Source of the DNA: Spirochaetales bacterium
Lineage (GTDB): Bacteria > Spirochaetota > Spirochaetia > DTKZ01
NCBI GenBank assembly: GCA_031266855.1
Contig: JAISAF010000146.1
Location: 1-7,416, forward strand
Direction: 5' to 3'
DNA length: 7,416 nt
Under the pieces are notes generated by a model that did not search any database, had not been told where the DNA came from, and worked only from the letters and a program-made list of their open reading frames with translations. Shown here one piece after another: positions 1-5,639 of this stretch; the first letter of the stretch is position 1, and each line of letters opens with the position of its first letter. Position numbers and translations under genes: made by a program.

Positions 1-59
1 GTCTGTCACCAGGCACAGCGCGGAGCGCTGTGCGCGTCTTTATCACCAGCCGGCTGCCG
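1..59. repeat. Direct repeat, copy 1 (partner at 153-211)
   Basis: This 59-bp segment recurs at 153-211 with a single mismatch (position 3 against 155); bases 4-59 are identical to 156-211. The repeat contains its own hairpin: 14-21 pairs with 25-32 across a 3-nt loop (8 bp). It starts at or before the window edge, so the true left end is unknown. It has no credible coding content. It is probably a member of a dispersed intergenic repeat family, but that is inference from two copies. Confidence 0.85.
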
Positions 60-124
60 GGCGGCAGCTCAGAATAAGGCCGCGGAATTGCCGTGAGGCA
101 ATTTCCTGCGCATAACCATGCGGC

Positions 125-150
125 CGCAATTTTGTTCTGACAAAATTGCG
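125..150. repeat. Perfect inverted repeat, 11-bp stem, 4-nt loop
   Basis: Bases 125-135 are the exact reverse complement of 140-150, with a TCTG loop. The element sits between the two copies of the 59-bp direct repeat. No T-run follows the stem on either strand, so it does not look like an intrinsic terminator. Confidence 0.85.
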
Positions 151-152
151 TG

Positions 153-211
153 GTTTGTCACCAGGCACAGCGCGGAGCGCTGTGCGCGTCTTTATCACCA
201 GCCGGCTGCCG
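153..211. repeat. Direct repeat, copy 2 (partner at 1-59)
   Basis: This is the second copy of the 59-bp unit, 152 bp downstream of the first and in the same orientation. Its internal hairpin is at 166-173/177-184. After base 211 the two copies diverge. Copy 1 runs into a gctgcc/ggcagc hairpin (53-58/63-68), while copy 2 runs into a different stem series. The unit therefore seems to be a module joined to different neighbours. Confidence 0.85.
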
Positions 212-237
212 CCGCGCAAGGGATTGCAGCGGAAATC

Positions 238-257
238 CTTTTGGCTCAAGCCAAAAG
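238..257. repeat. Inverted repeat, 8-bp stem, 4-nt loop
   Basis: Bases 238-245 pair perfectly with 250-257 around a TCAA loop. It follows the second direct-repeat copy and precedes the 23-bp palindrome. It is probably part of the same composite repeat region. Confidence 0.75.
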
Positions 258-276
258 ATTGAAGCGGAAAGCCCGG

Positions 277-325
277 TTTTTTGCGGTTTGGGAATTTGCG
301 GCGCAAATTCCCAAACCGCAAAAAA
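277..325. repeat. Perfect 23-bp-stem palindrome with 3-nt loop
   Basis: Bases 277-299 are exactly complementary to 303-325, leaving a 3-nt loop (300-302). This is the strongest secondary structure in the window. The outer six pairs are T:A with the T-run on the 5' side, so a transcript from either strand would end the stem in A residues, not U. That argues against a classical intrinsic terminator. It lies 104 bp upstream of the TTG start at 430. A repeat-family member, protein-binding palindrome or RNA-processing site are all possible. Confidence 0.9.
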
Positions 326-416
326 TGCGCCCAAATTCTGATATTGAAGCGAAATTATAAAGATATTGACCAGGCGCGAAAGGCTCACCTGGCGGTAAAA
401 ACCTAAACTGGATTCT

Positions 417-421
417 GGAGG
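417..421 (+). promoter_or_regulatory. Ribosome binding site supporting a TTG start
   Basis: GGAGG ends 8 nt before the TTG at 430-432. No in-frame ATG lies near the beginning of the frame, and the encoded N-terminus is a good signal peptide. This site therefore decides the start in favour of TTG. Confidence 0.75.
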
Positions 422-429
422 CTGCTTTT

Positions 430-1173
430 TTGAAATTGAAAATAGCTAAGAAACCCGCATTTCTCCTTGCCGGTATTTTATTTCCGGTTTTAGCGGTTTT
501 GGTTTTACCTGCTTTTCCGGCTTGGGGACAGGATACGGAACAGTCCGCGGAGGATGAGGGCTGGGTGAGGCCGGACAGGGAGGCGTTGCGGCAGGAGCTT
601 CGTTTAGGCCAGGCGCTGGCGCCGGATCTTCACATGAAAATGGATATTCTGGGCCAGATTATGAATAAGGCCAGGGCGGGTGGTATTTCCCCGGAGGATA
701 AAAATATCATGCAAGTTCTGCGCTATCTCGCCGGAGAGGGAACACTGACACGGATGCCATCCCGCAGCCTTTCCGAGGCGGATTTTCCCGAAGCCCGCCG
801 GGCTTCCTGCGAGGTTTTGGGCTACATCGGGGGAAAATCCTCGCGGGAGATTCTTCTTGCTGTTCTAAAAGCCGAAAACACGTCCTTCGTACTTTCGCAG
901 GCGGTGATTTCCCTGGGAAAAATTACTGACGAAGCCGACGCGGAACTTACCCGGGCTTTTACATCGCTTCTGGAAAGGAAAATTCTCTCTGGCGGCGGGG
1001 ACGAGCCGCTCGCCGCGGCTCTTCTGAGCGCGGTTGACAAACTGGCTGGATCAAAAAGCGGCATACAGGACGAAGACCTTTTCAGGGCTCTTATGCGGAT
1101 GCTGGACCTGCCGCTTACGCGGAATCTGCGGCAGAAAACTATGCTTTTGATTGAAAAGATAACGGGGTTTTAA
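430..1173 (+). CDS. Exported HEAT-repeat-like protein
   Basis: This 247-aa protein starts with TTG, preceded by GGAGG. Residues 1-9 are basic, 10-30 are a long hydrophobic stretch, and AWG at 31-33 fits a signal peptidase I site just before QD. No lipobox cysteine is present, so a periplasmic location is more likely than a lipoprotein. Residues about 118-183 contain alternating helices of the HEAT type (an EARRASCEVLGYIGG segment, then a second SQAVISLGKI segment), and helical character continues to the C-terminus. HEAT repeats usually form protein-binding scaffolds; no catalytic motif is seen. The gene stands alone on the plus strand and converges on the long leftward cluster, its TAA overlapping the other gene's stop. 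The specific function is unknown. The fold call is moderately sure and the export call fairly sure. Confidence 0.85.
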   Translation: MKLKIAKKPAFLLAGILFPVLAVLVLPAFPAWGQDTEQSAEDEGWVRPDREALRQELRLGQALAPDLHMKMDILGQIMNKARAGGISPEDKNIMQVLRYLAGEGTLTRMPSRSLSEADFPEARRASCEVLGYIGGKSSREILLAVLKAENTSFVLSQAVISLGKITDEADAELTRAFTSLLERKILSGGGDEPLAAALLSAVDKLAGSKSGIQDEDLFRALMRMLDLPLTRNLRQKTMLLIEKITGF

Positions 1174-1544
1174 ACTTTAACGCTCAGACCGCGCTTCCAG
1201 GCCGCGGCTTTTTCCTTGTCTTCGTACTCTATCTTTTTCCTGATAACAATACTTGAAGGATCCGTGGCTTTTCCCTGGCGGATTATACCGAACACGCCGC
1301 TGCCAAGGTAGGTAAACCTTTCGCCTTCGGCAAGGGTTTCCCCGGCAAGTATCTGCTTGGCTATACAGTCAAAGTGGGCGGGTTCGCCTGTTTCCCTGTG
1401 GAGAAGTGCCGCGAGAATATCGCGAATGGGTTTTCCGCAGACGCAGCAGGGAGGCGTTTCCCGTTCGACCCTGGGTTCCTCGCGGGCTTTATCCCTGTTG
1501 CGGGAAAAATGGCGACGCTTCTTTCTATTCGCGTTTTCACTCAT
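1170..1544 (-). CDS. Small basic protein with a Cys/His zinc-binding-like motif
   Basis: This 124-aa protein is not one I can name. The N-terminus (about 1-30) is strongly basic and probably disordered. C33-x2-C36 (with an extra C34) and H57-x2-C60 form a plausible CCHC-type zinc site around a helical segment. The C-terminal half is mixed, ending in a charged helix. Its ATG overlaps the TGA of the 49-aa gene as ATGA, and no strong ribosome binding site is visible, so translation is probably coupled. It is the last gene of the leftward cluster. Its TAA (1170-1172) overlaps the opposing gene's TAA (1171-1173). The basic tail plus zinc site would suit nucleic-acid binding, but that is only inference. 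Confidence 0.8.
   Translation of the reverse strand: MSENANRKKRRHFSRNRDKAREEPRVERETPPCCVCGKPIRDILAALLHRETGEPAHFDCIAKQILAGETLAEGERFTYLGSGVFGIIRQGKATDPSSIVIRKKIEYEDKEKAAAWKRGLSVKV
1189..1213 (+). terminator. Possible intrinsic terminator for the HEAT-like gene
   Basis: A 5-bp GC stem (1189-1193 with 1203-1207, 9-nt loop) is followed by C and five T residues (1209-1213), 15 nt past the plus-strand stop. It lies inside the 3' coding end of the convergent gene, as expected when two genes share stop codons. The stem is short, so this is tentative. Confidence 0.35.
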
Positions 1545-1690
1545 GGGCGTGGTTCGTTCCTTTGCATAAGTTCGTTCGTCAGTGTCAGGGCAATACGCTG
1601 TATTGCCGCTTCCAAATACCTGTTATCGTGTATCTTTTTTTTCAATTCCGCAATACGTTTCGGATCAATCTTCCGTGCGATCCGTACCAT
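1541..1690 (-). CDS. 49-aa conserved-looking small protein in the operon
   Basis: The frame is open to 1876, but the upstream part overlaps the yraN coding frame. The real start is the ATG at 1688-1690. It lies one nucleotide after the yraN stop and is preceded by GGAGG (1700-1704) and AAGGA (1695-1699). The protein is 49 aa, basic, and looks mostly helical (IDPKRIAELKKKIHD, then YLEAAIQRIALTLTNELMQ). No signal peptide, membrane segment or cysteine is present. Its stop overlaps the next start as ATGA, so it sits tightly between two operon genes, which supports it being real. I do not recognise the family; small helical adaptor-like proteins would look like this. Confidence 0.75.
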   Translation of the reverse strand: MVRIARKIDPKRIAELKKKIHDNRYLEAAIQRIALTLTNELMQRNEPRP

Positions 1691-1691
1691 A

Positions 1692-2051
1692 TTATCCTTC
1701 CTCCCTGAAGGCATCCTGAATATGATGAACTTTTCTTCCCGTCCCTGGTAGGAAAAGAACATCATAGCGTATGGAAAAGCCGTCGAACTGCGGATGCTCG
1801 GCAAGATAGTATTTCGAGGTTTCCATAATCCGCTGCATTTTCCTTCGCGGAATTCCCTGTTCCAGTGAATCTTCATTATATGAAGTCCAGCGTTTTACTT
1901 CCGCGAACACAAGCTCATCATTTTTGCGGATGATAAGGTCTATCTCTCCGCAGGGTTTGCGGTAATTCCTGGCAACAAGCGTATACCCCGCGTCAAGAAA
2001 AAACTTTTCCGCTGCCTTCTCTCCTTTTTTTCCTTTTTCGGCGGAGGTCAT
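1692..2051 (-). CDS. yraN: YraN/UPF0102 family nuclease-fold protein
   Basis: This 119-aa protein has the usual UPF0102 length and pattern: an N-terminal KGKKGEKAAEKFF helix, GYTLVARNYR, then the core G35-E36-I-D38-LI and a downstream E51-V-K53. The D…E-x-K arrangement is that of the restriction-endonuclease-like (PD-(D/E)xK) fold. The family has no firmly settled cellular role, though its members are often predicted to act on DNA or Holliday-type structures. The ATG overlaps the TGA of the HD-GYP gene as ATGA and lacks a strong ribosome binding site, so translational coupling is likely. The key residues appear intact. Confidence 0.93.
   Translation of the reverse strand: MTSAEKGKKGEKAAEKFFLDAGYTLVARNYRKPCGEIDLIIRKNDELVFAEVKRWTSYNEDSLEQGIPRRKMQRIMETSKYYLAEHPQFDGFSIRYDVLFLPGTGRKVHHIQDAFREEG
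1700..1704 (-). promoter_or_regulatory. Ribosome binding site setting the start of the 49-aa gene
   Basis: GGAGG on the minus strand, 9 nt before the ATG at 1690 and followed by a second purine-rich AAGGA, lies within the last codons of yraN. It identifies 1690 as the start, not the upstream end of the open frame. Confidence 0.7.
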
Positions 2052-3232
2052 TCCCGCGCCGTTTGTTTCAAAAGACCTTTGGGATCCACCGCCTTTGCTA
2101 TGAAAATCTTCTTCTCATTGTTCAGGTCGATGATTTCCGCCTTATTGTTATCCAGCATAGCGCCGTTTTTGTCAATCATCAGTTTGACCTTGGGCCGCAG
2201 CGGCGCCTCAGGATTGTTTTCAATAACCCTGCCGATGCAGGATGTGGAAAGAAGCACAATACTGCCCAGGGGATAAATACCCATACAGCGGATGAAGATG
2301 CGCAGGATTTCCGGGTCAAACCTCCTGCCGTTATCGCTGAGGATGGAGCGCATTGCCGTATAGCCTATCATCGAATCGCGGTAGGGCCGGTCGGATATCA
2401 TCGCGACGAAAGCGTCAAGAACCGCGACAATACGGGCATATAAGTTGATCTGCTTGCCTACATATTTTTTGGGATAGCCCTCGCCGTCCCAGCGTTCATG
2501 ATGGTGAAGGGCCGCCAAGCCAATATCTTCGGGATACCCAAGTTCCCTGGTGATGATTCTGTAGGAGTGCGCCGTATGCGCCCGTACTTTGGATAACTCC
2601 TCTTCTTCCAGTTTCCCTTTTTTTGCCAGAATCGCGGGGGGAACCTTTACCATGCCAAGGTCATGCAGCAGGGCGCTTATGACAAGCTGGTTGAGTTTGT
2701 GGGGATACATATTCATGCCGCTGCCGACGATGTGCGCCAGTATCGCTGTATTCAGGGAATTCTGGGCCATGTCGCTTTCGCCGGGAATTCCGAAGAAAAC
2801 AAGCTGAATCAGATCGTCCCGGTGCTTTGCCAGCAGGTCCAGAAGGCTATCCAGAATTTTATTGACAGAAGTATTCTCCACGGGTTTCTGATCCCGCACA
2901 TCTTCATGGATTCTTTGAAGCTGTTCAAGAAGCTGCTTATAGACTTTCAGAATTTCCTGCTGAACCGGGGAATCCATATAATTAACAAAGGAAACATTAT
3001 CGGAGGAAGAATTAACAGGCCCTCCCGCCGCTTCCCCGGCCTGGGCTATTTCCTTTTCGGATAAAAGCAGCCCTTCGGTTTGTACTGCTTTGATGCCCCA
3101 GCGTGTAAGACGGTCAATATCCTTCTGTTTGATAGGAATATTTTCCTGCACCAGAATATTTGTTTCATCGACATAAACTGGTTTTGAGAAGCGGTTACCT
3201 GCCCGCAACGACTTTACATAGATGCTATTCAT
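2048..3232 (-). CDS. HD-GYP domain protein (probable cyclic-di-GMP phosphodiesterase)
   Basis: This 394-aa protein has an N-terminal DUF3391-like segment (about 1-54, beginning MNSIYVKSLRAG), a linker with helical stretches (85-150), and an HD-GYP domain at about 155-320. Motifs seen are H190-D191 in LLHDLGM, HHERWDGEGYP at 244-254, and a VLDAFVAMISDRPYR stretch around 271-285, so the metal ligands and GYP motif look intact. The family hydrolyses cyclic di-GMP to pGpG or GMP. Roughly 70 residues after the domain are beta-rich. No membrane segment or signal peptide is present, so it is cytoplasmic. It follows the FlhB-like gene by 10 nt, suggesting a role linked to motility control. Phosphodiesterase activity is inferred, not shown. 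Confidence 0.93.
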   Translation of the reverse strand: MNSIYVKSLRAGNRFSKPVYVDETNILVQENIPIKQKDIDRLTRWGIKAVQTEGLLLSEKEIAQAGEAAGGPVNSSSDNVSFVNYMDSPVQQEILKVYKQLLEQLQRIHEDVRDQKPVENTSVNKILDSLLDLLAKHRDDLIQLVFFGIPGESDMAQNSLNTAILAHIVGSGMNMYPHKLNQLVISALLHDLGMVKVPPAILAKKGKLEEEELSKVRAHTAHSYRIITRELGYPEDIGLAALHHHERWDGEGYPKKYVGKQINLYARIVAVLDAFVAMISDRPYRDSMIGYTAMRSILSDNGRRFDPEILRIFIRCMGIYPLGSIVLLSTSCIGRVIENNPEAPLRPKVKLMIDKNGAMLDNNKAEIIDLNNEKKIFIAKAVDPKGLLKQTARE

Positions 3233-3242
3233 ACATCCAATC

Positions 3243-3506
3243 CTATTTTACTCTCTGTGATATAGTATGTACATATACCAGCATTTGCGCAACAGCCTCA
3301 AAGCATTCTTCTGGGATAAAAGCCCCAGTCTCCAGATAAAACAGCTTTTCCGCTATATCCGGCTGGCGCAGTACGGGGATACCGGCTTTTTCCGCAAGCC
3401 GGATAATGGTATCCGCCATATAGCCGACTCCTTTCGCAAGGACAAAGGGCGCCGGCATGCCGGTCTCATATTTAACCGCTATAGCTTTTTCGCTATGCCA
3501 TTTCAT
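3243..3506 (-). CDS. Stand-alone FlhB C-terminal-domain-like protein
   Basis: This 87-aa protein resembles only the cytoplasmic C-terminal domain of FlhB/YscU type III export switch proteins: AIAVKYETGMPAPFVLAKGVGYMADTI, then AGIPVLRQPDIAEKLFYL and IPEECFEAVAQMLVYV. Family FlhB has four membrane helices and cleaves itself at an NPTH motif. Here the membrane part is missing and the protein begins almost where the post-cleavage fragment would begin, with WHSEK in place of the motif. Small proteins of this kind (B. subtilis YlqH type) occur in many flagellated bacteria. The ATG overlaps the preceding gene by 14 nt, with GGAG upstream. It probably acts with the flagellar export gate. An old FlhB duplicate with another partner is the alternative. 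Confidence 0.88.
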   Translation of the reverse strand: MKWHSEKAIAVKYETGMPAPFVLAKGVGYMADTIIRLAEKAGIPVLRQPDIAEKLFYLETGAFIPEECFEAVAQMLVYVHTISQRVK

Positions 3507-4533
3507 TTACTGGCTCTCCGGGTTGTAGTTCTTCAGAAAAACCGTCGAAATTTTCCCCTGTATAGATAGTATCGTCAGAATAAAGCCCGTACTTACGGAA
3601 TTTTCGTATCCAGGCGCGGGAAAAATTCCCCGGATTGAATGGCTTGCGGCTATCGGCAGGGAGGCCGTCCACGGAAAATGGCAGAAAATAGATTTTCAGG
3701 GCCGATTGCGGGGGATTCCAGGTAAAATGCCATTGCCCTTCGGTTCCCCGGACAGCGAGAACGTATTTTTTCGCGGTTTTTTCCTCAGGGTCGTATAAAA
3801 CACGCAAAGACCCGCGGTAGGCCGCGTCCTCTACCGTACAGCGGTACGGATAAACGACCCAGGTCTCCGCCCCGCCTTTCATGGAGTTAAAAAGCTGGAG
3901 CAAAACCCCTCCCCTGTCTTCCTCCCCGGCGGAAGCGGTGGCGGACAGCGCCTTTTCCTGCGGGGCTTTCCCGCCGTTTCTTTTACCGTTTTCCCGCCTT
4001 TCTTCCCCGCCGCCGGAGTATCCTTCAAAAACAGCGTAAAGGGTTTCGTAATCCTCCGCCCGGAGGGAAAGCCCTTTGGCCTCGCAGCGGGCGGCCAGTG
4101 CGGAGCGGCTTATAAGCTCCCGCCTGTCTTTCCGGTGGACAAAGCGCAGAAGTTCCTCCAGCGCGGCCCCGCGCGGGAGGGAAAGGCCCTCACGGAAAAA
4201 GACCGTGGAAAGGATAAAACGGGAATATTCACGGGTTCCGGCTTCGCCCAGGCGGGAAAACCCTGACGGGGGCAGGGTTTTCCCGGCGGGGAAAAATTTT
4301 TCCGCGCGGGGGAGGAATTCCATAAAGCCTTTTTTCTGGATAAAAACCCCGGTGTAGGACAGGCCGGGTTTTAAGGCGGCGGAAGTCCTGACGCTCCAGG
4401 TTTTGCCGCCGTATTCAATCATCCAGAAGCCATCCCGCCCTTCGGCTATGGCCCGGATATGAAAAAGACCGCCGGGCGAGATATGCTGTCCGGCGGCCTT
4501 TGAAAGTGAGGATGTCCGTGAAGGATCAATCAT
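3493..4533 (-). CDS. Hypothetical protein, possibly FliK/YlqG-like
   Basis: This 346-aa protein has no sequence match I can name with certainty. Residues 20-76 look like a small beta barrel (GLFHIRAIAEG…WMIEYGGKTWSVRT…LKPGLSYTGVFIQKKG). Residues 97-170 are helical, 172-208 are a charged, Gly/Glu/Lys-rich low-complexity linker, and 222-285 form a beta-rich C-terminal domain with several Trp and Tyr. This order (barrel, flexible middle, beta C-domain) and the position immediately before an FlhB-like gene and after rplS match the FliK-like ylqG gene of B. subtilis, so a hook-length-control-like role is a reasonable inference. The start overlaps the rplS stop by 8 nt with no clear ribosome binding site, suggesting coupling. 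Confidence 0.8.
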   Translation of the reverse strand: MIDPSRTSSLSKAAGQHISPGGLFHIRAIAEGRDGFWMIEYGGKTWSVRTSAALKPGLSYTGVFIQKKGFMEFLPRAEKFFPAGKTLPPSGFSRLGEAGTREYSRFILSTVFFREGLSLPRGAALEELLRFVHRKDRRELISRSALAARCEAKGLSLRAEDYETLYAVFEGYSGGGEERRENGKRNGGKAPQEKALSATASAGEEDRGGVLLQLFNSMKGGAETWVVYPYRCTVEDAAYRGSLRVLYDPEEKTAKKYVLAVRGTEGQWHFTWNPPQSALKIYFLPFSVDGLPADSRKPFNPGNFSRAWIRKFRKYGLYSDDTIYTGENFDGFSEELQPGEPVNEMA

Positions 4534-4933
4534 TGGAAGCCGCGGGCGCTTCGGCTGGCGGGGAAGCGGGGGCTTCCACCTTTACGCTTTTTTTACGGAC
4601 AAGTTCCGCAACCCTGGCGGCCTTTCCCGAACGTCCACGCATATAGTAGAGCTTGGCCCGGCGGACGCGGCCATGACGTACAACTTCCACCTTCTGGATA
4701 CGCGGCGAGTTTAAGGGGAAAATCCTCTCAACGCCTATTCCGTAGGAAATTTTCCGTACAGTAAAGGTTTTTCGTAAACCCGAATTCTTTTTTGCGATAA
4801 CAAGACCTTCGTAAACCTGGATCCGTTCCGTCTTGCCTTCGATGATGGAGAAATAAACCTTTACGGTATCGCCGATACGGAATTCATTTACCTCTTTTGA
4901 CTGTTCGGCTTCAATCGCCTTGATGACATCCAT
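4526..4933 (-). CDS. rplS: 50S ribosomal protein L19
   Basis: This 135-aa protein matches L19 throughout: the FRIGDTVKVYFSIIEGKTERIQVYEGLVIAKK segment, then FTVRKISYGIGVERIFPLNSPRIQKVEVVRHGRVRRAKLYYMRGRSGKAARVAE. L19 lies at the 30S-50S interface of the ribosome. The last roughly 20 residues (after KKSVKV) are a low-complexity Ala/Pro-rich tail beyond the usual ending. The start is ATG with an AAGGGG-type ribosome binding site about 7 nt upstream, and the gene follows trmD by 25 nt. Its stop overlaps the next gene by 8 nt, so the tail length may be partly set by this overlap. Confidence 0.97.
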   Translation of the reverse strand: MDVIKAIEAEQSKEVNEFRIGDTVKVYFSIIEGKTERIQVYEGLVIAKKNSGLRKTFTVRKISYGIGVERIFPLNSPRIQKVEVVRHGRVRRAKLYYMRGRSGKAARVAELVRKKSVKVEAPASPPAEAPAASND

Positions 4934-4958
4934 AAATTAACCCCTTCAATGTAAATCT

Positions 4959-5639
4959 TTAACTTTTATCCTCCGTCCCTAAAAGTCCGGGCCGGTTTTT
5001 TTTTGTTTTCAGAATACTTTGCTCCTGTCTCCACGCGCGGATATTCGCGTGATGACCGGAAAGCAGAATCCCCGGAACCTCCAAACCCCGGAAAACCTCC
5101 GGCCTTGTATAGTGAGGATATTCCAGAAGCCCGCCGCAAAAGCTTTCCTCTTCCAGCGATTCCCTGGTAATAACTCCGTCCAGAAGCCGGTACACCGCGT
5201 CAATAATAACCATTGCCGCGATTTCCCCTGATGACAGAATATAATCCCCTAGGGATATCTCGTCATTAACATACAGGTCTATCACACGTTGGTCAATACC
5301 CTCATACCGGCCGCAGATTAAAACCACTTCCTGTTCCGCGCTTAGCTCCCGCGCGCAGGCTTGCGTAAAAAGCCGGCCCGAAGGCGTAGGGTAGATCGTC
5401 CGCAGGCCCTGAGCTCCTACCGAATCCAGGGCCGCGGCGAGCGGTTCGGGCTTTAAAACCATTCCCGCCCCGCCTCCGTAAGGGGCGTCGTCGCATGTGC
5501 GGTGTTTGTCCGCCGCGAAATCCCGGATATTTATGTTCGCGTAGGAGACAATGCCTTTTTCCACGGCTTTTGCCATAATCGAGGAGTTGAAATATGCTTC
5601 AAGGATTTCCGGGAAAAGGCTTAAAACCGTAAACTTCAT
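4959..5639 (-). CDS. trmD: tRNA (guanine-N1-)-methyltransferase TrmD
   Basis: This 226-aa enzyme is the SPOUT (trefoil-knot) methyltransferase that makes m1G37 in tRNAs, preventing +1 frameshifting. Visible motifs are CDDAPYGGGAGMVLKPEP (49-66), YPTPSGRLF (83-91), ICGRYEGIDQRV (108-119), the knot loop SLGDYILSSGEIAAM (129-143), GLLEYPHYTRPEVF (170-183) and LLSGHHANIRAWR (192-204). I chose the ATG at 5639, which overlaps the rimM stop as ATGA and gives the normal MKFTVLSLFPE beginning. A GTG four codons upstream (5651) is also open. Two active-site positions look unusual (see findings). A run of nine A residues lies near the 3' end. Confidence 0.97.
   Translation of the reverse strand: MKFTVLSLFPEILEAYFNSSIMAKAVEKGIVSYANINIRDFAADKHRTCDDAPYGGGAGMVLKPEPLAAALDSVGAQGLRTIYPTPSGRLFTQACARELSAEQEVVLICGRYEGIDQRVIDLYVNDEISLGDYILSSGEIAAMVIIDAVYRLLDGVITRESLEEESFCGGLLEYPHYTRPEVFRGLEVPGILLSGHHANIRAWRQEQSILKTKKNRPGLLGTEDKS

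Larger units (their letters stand above)
1..429. other. Gene-free region made of stacked hairpins
   Basis: No convincing gene lies here. The open frames on both strands arise because palindromic DNA reads similarly both ways. Visible stems, left to right, are 14-21/25-32, 53-58/63-68, 86-92/97-103, 125-135/140-150, 166-173/177-184, 221-225/234-238, 238-245/250-257 and 277-299/303-325. Past 330 the DNA becomes ordinary, AT-richer leader sequence for the gene at 430. A TATAAA at 356-361 could be a -10 element, but I see no matching -35, so I do not call a promoter. Confidence 0.7.

Noticed and set aside
1..211. Possible CRISPR array
   Set aside because: There are only two repeat units, 59 bp long with a 93-bp gap full of hairpins. 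Neither size nor spacing fits CRISPR, and no cas gene is present.
277..325. Intrinsic terminator
   Set aside because: The stem is followed by A residues then TGCGCC on the plus strand and has the mirrored order on the minus strand, so no U-run follows the stem.
43..360. Open frames on both strands through the left repeat region (43-321 minus, 118-360 plus)
   Set aside because: They are products of palindromic DNA that reads alike on both strands, have no ribosome binding site and show no protein-like pattern.
1357..1751. Plus-strand open frames at 1357-1569, 1374-1751 and 1406-1708
   Set aside because: They are antisense to the 124-aa, 49-aa and yraN genes, whose overlaps and motifs support the minus strand.
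1691..1876. N-terminal extension of the 49-aa gene to 1876
   Set aside because: This stretch lies over yraN in another frame. The extension residues look random, and the strong ribosome binding site marks 1690 as the start.
2063..3064. Plus-strand open frames across the HD-GYP gene
   Set aside because: They are antisense shadows of a gene with clear HD and GYP motifs.
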